NCBI GenBank assembly: GCA_036897625.1
Contig: JAYMTA010000989.1
Coordinates: forward strand, 1-22,567
Direction of reading: 5' to 3'
From: Pelargonium cotyledonis
Lineage: Eukaryota; Streptophyta; Magnoliopsida; Geraniales; Geraniaceae
DNA: 22,567 nucleotides
Shown: positions 1 to 7,272 of the stretch, one piece after another
Layout: each line of letters opens with the position of its first letter
Numbering within the stretch: the stretch's first letter is position 1
Program-made: the position numbers and the translations under genes
Notes under the pieces: generated by a model
Databases searched by the model: none
The model's input: only the letters and a program-made list of their open reading frames with translations
Told to the model about the DNA's origin: nothing

Positions 1-284
1 CAGTATGAGAAGAGGAAGAGAGACAGAGAAAGCCCATTGTGTATTGTGGTGTGAATCGTTTTGCTCTTCTACCTATTCTCTCTGTTCTTCAGTTCTTTGA
101 TTGTTCTTGGCTGTAATCGTTTATTTGGAAACATTTCCTAGATATTTGATTTTGTTGAAATGGAATCGCCCTGGAAGCTTTCGAGCTGAGGCAAAACTGA
201 TTGTGTTCTTAATTTACTGCAATCACTTGTTCATTTGTTGTCCCCGGTTTCTACCATCATCCCAGGTCCTAATTTTATTTTTAT
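1..284. other. Left-edge sequence, unassigned; possibly UTR of a neighbouring gene
   Basis: The first ~135 bases are pyrimidine-rich on the plus strand after a purine-rich start, which resembles a plant 5' UTR. No open frame of convincing coding character follows. An ATG at 160 opens only nine codons. It may be the edge of an upstream gene or an alternative leader of the PHD-Myb gene; the sequence does not decide between these. Confidence 0.25.
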
Positions 285-412
285 CTGAAATGGTTCATGA
301 ACTTTCACATATTAATCAAATGGTCATTGCCTTTAGAGCTTACATCAAAAGTTCATGACCAAATTTGGTCAATATTTAAAAGTTTATTGGTCATTTGGGT
401 CAAATAGAGTTA
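285..412 (+). repeat. Direct repeat, copy 1 (dispersed intergenic repeat)
   Basis: This segment recurs in diverged form about 292 bases downstream (577-700). Shared blocks include CATGAACTTTCACATATT against CAATGAACTTTCACATATT, the stretch TTAGAGCTTACAT, and GGTCAATATTTAAAAGTTTATTG. Phrases such as 'ttggtcaatatttaaaagtt' and 'aaattggattaaaaca' recur through 285-800, as in old dispersed plant repeats. It has no coding potential. Confidence 0.7.
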
Positions 413-576
413 AAACACTAAAGTTCAGTATTAAATTAGGATAGTGAAATAAAATGGTCCAAAAACAAATAGTAATGAAGTGTTTTGATCCAATTTAGTC
501 CATAAATTATTTTAACAAAAAATAGTCTTTAACTTTCATGTTTTGCCTAAACTCGGTCCCTAAATTTTTTTTTAAC

Positions 577-700
577 CCGAAATAGTCAATGAACTTTCAC
601 ATATTGACCAAAACAGTCATTGTCATTAGAGCTTACATTGAAAGTTCATAGCTAAGTTGGGTCAATATTTAAAAGTTTATTGACCATTATGAGTCAATAA
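577..700 (+). repeat. Direct repeat, copy 2
   Basis: Second copy of the repeat at 285-412, with scattered substitutions and a few small indels. The stretch between the copies and on to about 790 holds further short phrases of the same kind, so the unit may be part of one longer degraded element just upstream of the PHD-Myb promoter. Confidence 0.7.
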
Positions 701-881
701 AAATTTAATATCTAAATTAGACCAAAATATAAAAGTTCAGGGATAAATTTTAGTTCAACAAAATTTATGAACCAAATTGGATTAAAACACTAGGGATGAA
801 ATTGGGTTTGTGAAATAAAACGATCTAAAAAGAAAATATAAGTTGCGTTTTTGAGACCAATAGTATGGAGTGGCCCCCAAA

Positions 882-887
882 GGCCCA
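882..887 (-). promoter_or_regulatory. Site II element (TGGGCC) upstream of the PHD-Myb gene
   Basis: GGCCCA on the plus strand (TGGGCC on the minus strand) lies about 180 bases before the start codon. TGGGCY elements bind TCP factors and are common in promoters of housekeeping plant genes. This is a single site, so the support is modest. Confidence 0.35.
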
Positions 888-1067
888 TAAACGGTAAGGC
901 CGAAAACGTATCCTCTTCATCGTCCTTCCACGCCTTCTCCTTCCGCCAATAGCAACAGCAACCACCAAAGAAAGAAAATAAGAAAAGGCGAAGAGAATTT
1001 CTGGAAATTGGAGTGAAGCTTGCAGAGCACAACACAATAGGCACATTAAAGACGAAAGTCAACAAAA

Positions 1068-3224
1068 ATGAGACTGAAAAGCATCGGAGGCAGAGCTCGG
1101 TCCTCAAAAGAGGCTCTTCCCAAACCCTCCTCAATCCCTAGGTCCGTTTCGCTGCTCAATCAGGCACGTTTTCTTTTCTCCACCTATAGCAAATTAGTGT
1201 TTGTTTCTTGGGATTCACTTGCTAGAACTAGCATTTACGAATCACGGTACAATATTTTCTTTTTCGATACTGAAATAAAAATACACCGTTTGTTTGCATT
1301 ACTTTTTTTCATTGCCATTCAAAATCAAAATTGCGCGTGTTGATTTTTCCCTATTAATTGAATTGAGTTGTTGTCCAATAAAATGTACTGATTCTGCAGC
1401 AATGGGATCATGGTGGAAATGATAGCATAGAGACAGACAGCACCGAGCCCAATACACCAAGTGATGGTGAAGATGGTGTGCAAGAGACTGATGGTGTAAA
1501 TGTAGTTCCTGATTCAAGTGGTGAGAGAGTTGGCGTTGGAGCCGAAAAGCCTCCATCTAGGAACATTTTTGGCTGTGATGTTATGGAGATTGATTCCTTA
1601 GAGGAGGAGATTTGTTTGAAGTGTGATGAAGGTGGCCAAGTGTTGCTCTGTTGTGAAATTGGCTGTCCTGTAGGTCTTCATGAGAAATGTGCTGGTACCG
1701 AGCCTGTATTTGATGACACGGGCAAGTTTTTCTGTCCCTATTGTTTGTACAGACGAGCACTTGCTGAGACCCGTCAGTTGAGGTTCAAGGCCATGGAGGC
1801 GAAGAAAGCCTTGTCAAGTTTTTTGGATGCGCAGGAGGTTGATGGTGACAAAGGGAAGGGGAAGGATAGGCCAACTAATGCAGAAGAGCCGGACACATCA
1901 GTTCTCCATGGAAACAGGAATCACTTTGATCGTGAGAATAGACCGGATAATGGCATAGTTGAAAATCAATTTAAACAAGGAAAGGAACATCAGCAAAGGA
2001 AGGGAAAAGAAAATATAGCCAACCACGATCAACATAGGGAAGTTGTTAACCATTCAAAGGACGTATCACCTCTTGAAGACGGAGAAGAAGTACAAGCAGA
2101 GGATTCTATAGGACACGAAGATGATCTGCACCAAAGAGATGATGACTATATACAGCAGGCTGAACCTTCTAATGCTTGCCATATAGAAGAAGAGACAGCT
2201 GTGGATGGTTCACTCAGTACATCAACCAAAGAAGCTCAGGGTGATGCCTGCATATCTGGAGAGATTCCTCGTAGCAATAAAGAACAGATGAAGCCACAAG
2301 TAGAGAAAACTACTCTATTATCTACCAGAGGTGGCTCTGAAAAGCTCATCAAACAGAGATCCCAAGTTGCAGGACAGCTTCAGAATGTTGACTCACGTAG
2401 TAAATCATTCACCAAACTGACTGCCGAAGCAGAGGAAAATGCTAGGAACAAAATGAAGAACTGTAATACCTCCAAAGAATCAATTTCTACAGAGAAAAGC
2501 TCTATGGACCACAAGGAGAAGGCCGCAGCTGTTGTGAAGTCAAGACAACTTGTGGAATCTACTAAGCAGTTGTGTCTTATCATATATTATTTGAAAGCTT
2601 TTACTACTGTCTAATGGTTGGAAATAGCATAATTGTAATGGAGCTTTTTTCCTTATTTTTGATACTCAACAGAGATGCAATATTTTGCGGCAGAAAGCGT
2701 AAGAAACTATTCTGGACAGCTGAGGAGGAGGAAATGCTAAAGGTTTAAGTTTCTGCAGTTACCCTTAATGACATTAGTTTATCATAAAATAGGAGAGTTT
2801 GTAGATAACTAGCAAGTATTACAGTTATGTTCATGGTCTGATTTGTCAATATGGGGGATTGGTACTTTATTGAGCTGCCTATAAGTTATATTTAAATAAT
2901 ATTTCTTCTATGAATTTCAGACTTAGATGAGGACAAACATCATTGTGGTTGAGGGTGAAATTTACTTATGAAAATCATATTTTGTTTTAAGACTTACTTG
3001 TCTACTGAATGAATAAATGCATTATATTCTTATTGTCTGATTTGATTCTTGCTAAAGTTCTAGTTTTTATGTTTCAGAAAGGAGTGCATATAATTTCCAG
3101 CAATGTGAACAAAAATATCTCTTGGAAGAAAGTTTTGGAGTTTGGGGCTCATAAATTTCATCCAGGTCGTACTCCATCTGAACTGAAGGATAAATGGAAG
3201 AGTATGAACAAAGGGTTTAAATAG
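1068..3224 (+). CDS. PHD-finger protein with C-terminal telobox-type Myb/SANT domain (4 exons)
   Basis: Exons 1068-1163, 1400-2568, 2673-2742 and 3078-3224 join in frame to 493 residues. A PHD finger spans about residues 104-147 with zinc ligands C104, C107, C116 or C117, C121, H126, C129, C144 and C147; it starts CLKCDEGG and ends CPYC. Residues ~150-420 are charged, low in hydrophobics and probably disordered, rich in Glu, Lys, Gln and Ser. Residues ~430-493 form one Myb/SANT repeat, from KRKKLFWTAEEEEML to LKDKWKSMNKGFK; LKDKW is the signature of the telomere-repeat-binding Myb class. Family knowledge: PHD fingers read histone tails and this Myb type binds telobox-like DNA, so a nuclear chromatin or transcription role is inferred. 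The start is the first ATG of exon 1, which reads phase 0 into exon 2. Intron 1 needs a GC donor (see findings). Intron phases are 0, 2 and 0. The last two exons split the Myb domain, and the stop follows directly after it. Confidence 0.85.
1164..1399 (+). other. Probable GC-AG intron 1 of the PHD-Myb gene
   Basis: The only donor that keeps phase 0 with a good exon edge is CAG|GCACGT. The acceptor is CTGCAG|CAATGG at 1400. The nearby GT after CCTAG (1141) would give phase 2 and break the frame. A GTG at about 1197 is in phase but has a poor donor context. Confidence 0.6.
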
Positions 3225-4300
3225 GGGTTATTGTAATGCACAAAGAATCCAAATGATGGTAAGCTCTTTTTAATTAAGTTGAGATGTACTTGTTTGCTCT
3301 TTTGAGATTTTACAGGGGTCTGGGCAAGAGTCTTCCTATAAATGTGCTTATGACTTTAGTAACCATATGATTTATACCTGTAACTTGGATCTCCTTTTTT
3401 AAACTTGACACCAAAATAGACATTAACATATTTCAGAACTGCATTCAAAATAACTGTTGTAGAGTATTCTTTTAAGATTTTTGAGTTATTTAGGCCTATC
3501 ATTTTTGTTTCAATTAGAGTTAGTTTTAACATTCTTAATAAAGGAGTGTATCGTTAGTTCACAACTTTTTGAAGCCTAAATACGTTTGACAGTAGAGTTT
3601 CCTTATGAAAATATGAACTTGATAACTGAATTTGATGAGACAGGTTGCAATTTATGCAGTTGTCAGCAGTTCTATAGATGTATGACAACCATGTTACTAT
3701 CTTTCTTCTGTGCTAACCGACGTACCAAATTTGGTACACGTTATTCAACCTTATTTGATGGGTTTCTATTTACATCAATATATGCCTAATCTTGGTCATG
3801 ATATCATTGCTTAGCAAGCAAAACTCCACTAACGAGTCTCATAATTGCAACTCTTAAATCAATATGATATTACTAATTTTTTATTTGCTCCTTCACTCTC
3901 TCCCTCTCCATGTAGTTTTGGGTTTGCCACATTTAATTATAGTGTCTTATATGATTCTGTCATTCTGATTTTTTAAGAGGAAACTGTCATACTTGAATGG
4001 AAGAACAAACATTCTTGTTTTTTTCTTTTATAGAGCCTTGGAGACATTTTGCTGATTCTGGTAGCTGGTTTCATTTGGAGCGTCAGTCACCATGGAACCT
4101 GGCAATAGTGGGATCAATATAGCTGCTGTAGTTATGAGTTTGTCATCTAGCATTCCGAATGAGTTGTATAGTTTTTGGTCGTTCCCATTAACTATCCATT
4201 TTTTGCAACATGAAAAAGATTTCATCATCCCCTCTCTAATTCTGTGCATTTTTTACTTAAAAATTGTTTGTGCATTAGCTTTCAGTTTCATCTCAGTTTG
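3225..4300 (+). other. Probable 3' UTR of the PHD-Myb gene with an intron
   Basis: The stop codon is followed by 34 bases and then a strong donor, GATG|GTAAGC (intron from 3259). A pyrimidine-rich acceptor TTTTCTTTTATAG ends at 4033. The next ~150 bases are less AT-rich than the flanks, as expected of an exon. Splicing here is inferred. The interval 3260-4030 otherwise holds AT-rich, non-coding sequence. Confidence 0.4.
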
Positions 4301-4316
4301 GAATGATTTGATACGA

Positions 4317-4363
4317 TTGACTTTGGACATTCAAATCAAGGCTACTAGTTTGAATGATTGACT
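4317..4363 (+). promoter_or_regulatory. Pair of W-box motifs upstream of the first peptide gene
   Basis: TTGACT occurs at 4317-4322 and 4358-4363, 120-80 bases before the TATA box at 4440. TTGAC(C/T) is the WRKY-factor binding core found in defence-responsive promoters. Short motifs like this also occur by chance. Confidence 0.35.
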
Positions 4364-4439
4364 TCGAACAATTCCGTCTTTCCTTTTTTGGCAATCAAAT
4401 GCAGCGGTCGACCAATGTATTTGCATCTCTGTCATCTAG

Positions 4440-4449
4440 TATAAATATA
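4440..4449 (+). promoter_or_regulatory. TATA box of the first small-peptide gene
   Basis: TATAAATATA lies 74 bases before the ATG at 4514, with a CCAAT motif at 4412-4416. Transcription starting about 30 bases downstream would give a leader of roughly 40 nucleotides with no upstream ATG after about 4480. The spacing supports the reconstructed gene. Confidence 0.55.
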
Positions 4450-4513
4450 TGCACATACATACAGCTCTAGTCATATGTAGATCAATCACATTGATAGTGT
4501 TGTAAGCATTACA

Positions 4514-4947
4514 ATGTGGACCAAGAAGAGGAGCTCAGGTGTAGCTGCCGATCACTTGCTACTTCTTGCCATCTATATTGTTCTGTTGTCATTGCACACA
4601 CTGCATACAGAAGCTCGGATTCTTGAGTTCTCGTTCATCCAAGGTACGTGCAAGCAAATCTTTTAGCATTCCATTTCCACCTCAGTTTTATATATGTTAT
4701 TTTAGTTTTCTTCTGTCCCGTGTATATACAATTCTTTCATTTGCATTCATAATTTGACACAGATACATGATCCGTATACGTTTCCATCTAATTATGTATT
4801 TGAATGACAGAAAATCTAGATCGAAGAAGTAGAGAGGGAAGTGTAGTTCGTCGTGATGCTCGAGAAATAGTTAATCCATCAATCTCTAGTCCTGTAGCAG
4901 CAAGGCGAAGCCAGAACGATGATGGTAAAGGAGGACGCATTGGATGA
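4514..4947 (+). CDS. Small putative secreted-peptide precursor A (88 aa, 2 exons)
   Basis: Exon 1 (4514-4643) and exon 2 (4811-4947) are joined across a 167-base phase-1 intron with donor CAAG|GTACGT and acceptor GACAG|AAAAT. The 88-residue product starts MWTKKRSSG and has a hydrophobic core at residues ~15-29 (LLLLAIYIVLLSL), with a plausible signal cleavage after TEA (residue 34). The mature part is basic and polar, has no cysteine, carries paired arginines (R48-R49, R57-R58, R75-R76) and a central NPSISSP (65-71), and ends GKGGRIG. A TATA box lies 74 bases upstream and an AATAAA at 5055-5060 lies about 110 bases after the stop. This layout is typical of plant post-translationally processed peptide hormones, but I do not recognise the family. 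It resembles precursor B downstream in intron phase, the Glu-Asn after the intron, and size. The gene model rests on splice logic alone. Confidence 0.6.
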
Positions 4948-5200
4948 AAAGAAAGTTACAGGTTCCAGGGAGAAGATCCATGAATAATATCATAATAGTT
5001 CATTTTCCAAAATTTATTTGTTGAACTCTTGATCATTGGACTGGCTCATATTCAAATAAACCTGGCATTTAAGTCCATGTTTGGCTAGAAATATGCAGAA
5101 TATTGATTTCTTTATGTTAAATGCTTTTATTTTTAGTTTCTTTCTTTAATCAATTGACCAAAACAAACCGTTGAAGTCACATTATCCTTAAATAGTCAAT

Positions 5201-5242
5201 GTTGATTCTTGAGCTGCATGGTTGGATTTGTCAATTATAATC
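5201..5242 (+). repeat. Short diverged repeat, copy 1
   Basis: GTTGATTCTTGAGCTGCATG and what follows match ATTGATTCTGGAGCTGGATG at 5830 on, continuing through TTTGTCAATTATAAT versus TTTGTCAAATATAAT. About 35 of 42 positions agree by eye. Confidence 0.6.
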
Positions 5243-5830
5243 TAAACAGATGAAAACTGGGGTTAAACTCAATGATCTCCCAACTGTACCAGGATTTATA
5301 TTTGATCTCAAATTATTTTTCAAATCAATATTGGTGATCCTTCAAAATTAACTGACAATTTACGTTCATTTAATCTCATGTACATGCCCTCATCTAATAA
5401 AGGTTAAGGTGTGAACAAAATTTGGAATCATTGAAAATTATATTAAGAAAAACTATCAATGAATATGAGATTCGATAGTATAAAGATTAGTAATTATTTT
5501 AATTAAAAATAACTAGAAGATAATGTATGATATGTTGATGGTCCATTATGGCCCCACACGGTTAAATGAAGATTAACTTGAGTGTAGCATGTTTTAGAAG
5601 GTGATGATTGCGAATCCATTTCGAAAATCTCATGTTTCTAAATAAATAAATAACTTTTAATTTATTTGGCATGTAACTTTTTTATTTTCTTAGCGACGGG
5701 ACATCAGACATGCGAAAATCGGTGTTTTTCACCCTCTAGTTGGAATTCCACCTCATACCGTCAGCAAAGTAGCTCGAATCACATTTATGTGATTAGTGGT
5801 GGAAACAATGGAATTGGTTGTGTTTGTTTA

Positions 5831-5871
5831 TTGATTCTGGAGCTGGATGGTTTGAATTTGTCAAATATAAT
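5831..5871 (+). repeat. Short diverged repeat, copy 2
   Basis: Second copy of the repeat at 5201-5242, in the same orientation about 630 bases on. Together they suggest a local duplication between the two peptide genes. Confidence 0.6.
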
Positions 5872-6126
5872 GGCAATGGCTCCACTATATAGACAAACAA
5901 AAACAAAGAACATAGAATGTTTAAAAAAGTAACAGTGAAGACAGACAAGAAATTTATATACTATTCTCTTGATATTAAAATTTATATACTATTCATTCGT
6001 ATTAAGACTGACTTTAGTAGCCTTGATGTACAAGTTTCAACTACATGACATCGTGAATACATACATACATACATGCATATATATAAATTATTCATGGGTC
6101 CAGAGCTGCAGATTGTGACTTTTAGC

Positions 6127-6135
6127 TATAAAATA
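6127..6135 (+). promoter_or_regulatory. Candidate TATA box of the second small-peptide gene
   Basis: TATAAAATA lies 86 bases before the ATG at 6213 and 155 before the preferred ATG at 6282. A seven-codon upstream frame starting at about 6163 would sit in the leader. The position fits, but the composition here is AT-rich, so the call is tentative. Confidence 0.35.
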
Positions 6136-6281
6136 TATGATTTAACAATAAAAATACCAACCGATGCGTGTGAAAGAACTAAAATAATCAAATAAAGCTT
6201 CAAGTTCTGGTCATGGAAATGAAATACATACATAGGATGTTTGTTTCAGACAACAACATTGTTGTTGAAGCAATAATTAAG

Positions 6282-6666
6282 ATGTTAGAGACTACAAGGA
6301 AGGTGTTGAGGACTAGGACTCCTCATCTTGCTTCTCTCTTGCTTCTATTTCTACTACTTTTGCTGTTTATTTCATGGCCTCCACAGCCACTCAATATTGA
6401 ATCAATAAGATCAGTTCCATTCCCAGGTAGGTAGCTCCAAACTTTCAGCTCAATCTTCCATATCAACCTTAATTTCTTCAACTCCTAACCAATATATAAT
6501 AACTATCAATCTTGTTTTTATTTGTGTTTAAATTGCAGAAAATTTCGTCTTAGAGCAGCAAAGTAGCAAACCTATTCGTCGTCGGGTCATGCCAGAAATT
6601 CCTCCCTCACTACCTACTCCGAAACCTAGCCGTCCAGTACATCAGATTCCACCACCTGGAGAATAA
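6282..6666 (+). CDS. Small putative secreted-peptide precursor B (90 aa, 2 exons)
   Basis: Exon 1 (6282-6426) joins exon 2 (6539-6666) across a 112-base phase-1 intron with donor CCCAG|GTAGGT and acceptor TTGCAG|AAAAT. The product has a basic N-terminus (MLETTRKVLRTRTPH), a leucine-rich hydrophobic segment at residues ~17-30, a short spacer, and a proline-rich basic tail without cysteine: RRR at 62-64, then MPEIPPSLPTPKPSRP at 66-81 and a PPPGE end. The start at 6282 is chosen because it places the hydrophobic segment where a signal peptide belongs and gives a size matching precursor A. An in-frame ATG at 6213, in better initiation context, would add 23 residues and make a signal anchor. IPPS followed by P and S/K/R loosely recalls the core of IDA-type peptides, but the C-terminal spacing differs. 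Family and function are unknown. Confidence 0.6.
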
Positions 6667-6985
6667 TTTATCGTAATCGTAATCTCCACCGGGAATCGCC
6701 ATGCCAGTAAACATTCCGCCTAGTTAATTACTTTCCGCTTCTACTTAATAATAGTGTGTTCAATCTTCATCAATCAATCTTATGATCTTATACTAAACTA
6801 TGAAGGTTCTTATGGTCAATGAAATGATAAAAACTATATTATGCTATAATCTATATGTCTACTCAGTCACATAATTACATTTACACATGAAAATATTCTT
6901 AGCTTCCTCGATATACTTCTCCAATTTCAAATCATATCAATTTCCTACTTTGTGTGATTTTACTTGGCCATGACACAATTGAAGC
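6667..6985. other. Convergent intergenic region
   Basis: Short AT-rich spacer between the plus-strand peptide gene B and the 3' end of the minus-strand starch gene. TAATAATA at about 6746 may serve as a poly(A) signal of gene B. Nothing else is visible. Confidence 0.5.
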
Positions 6986-7009
6986 AAGAAAAGAAGAAAA
7001 AAAAAACAT

Positions 7010-7015
7010 TTTATT
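7010..7015 (-). terminator. Candidate poly(A) signal of the ADP-glucose pyrophosphorylase gene
   Basis: TTTATT on the plus strand reads AATAAA on the minus strand, about 260 bases after the stop codon. That is a usual plant 3' UTR length. Plant poly(A) signals are loose, so the assignment is tentative. Confidence 0.35.
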
Positions 7016-7272
7016 TCAGCAGAAAAAGGGATTTACAGCATGACATGTCTGTATCTTTCTCTACTAAATACATTAATACTGCTACCAAGAACATATACAT
7101 AAAACATAACATAGCAATAAACAAGAAGCATAACTCTAAAGCAAGTGGCAAGTGGTAATTGTTGTGTTCCTTTTACATTTTCTCAACCAAATTCAAATAC
7201 CTGGGGAAAGGATGACCCACCAGAACTGGTCTGGAATAGCATTGCTGCAGTGTGTGAAACCGAACGTTAGAT

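Larger units (their letters stand above)
4948..6126. other. Intergenic spacer between the two peptide genes
   Basis: Mostly AT-rich and non-coding. It includes the poly(A) signal candidate of gene A (AATAAA, 5055-5060), two copies of a short diverged repeat (5201-5242 and 5831-5871), a less AT-rich island at 5694-5830 of unknown origin, and an (ATAC)n run at about 6056-6073. An 88-codon open frame at 5666-5932 shows no recognisable domain. Confidence 0.5.

Noticed and set aside
101..358. 85-codon open frame near the left edge
   Set aside because: It runs into the dispersed repeat at 285 and has no domain, conserved motif or coding-like composition.
790..1134. 114-codon minus-strand frame over the PHD-Myb promoter and exon 1
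   Set aside because: It is antisense to a supported gene start and its hydrophobic, Phe/Cys-rich sequence is typical of a reversed UTR.
4092..4361. 89-codon plus-strand frame after the PHD-Myb gene
   Set aside because: Lies in the probable 3' UTR; the later part is a translation of AT-rich DNA and no domain is seen.
5666..5932. 88-codon frame between the peptide genes
   Set aside because: Part of the frame is a translated repeat (5831-5871); no signal peptide or known motif. The island inside it is kept as a weak finding only.
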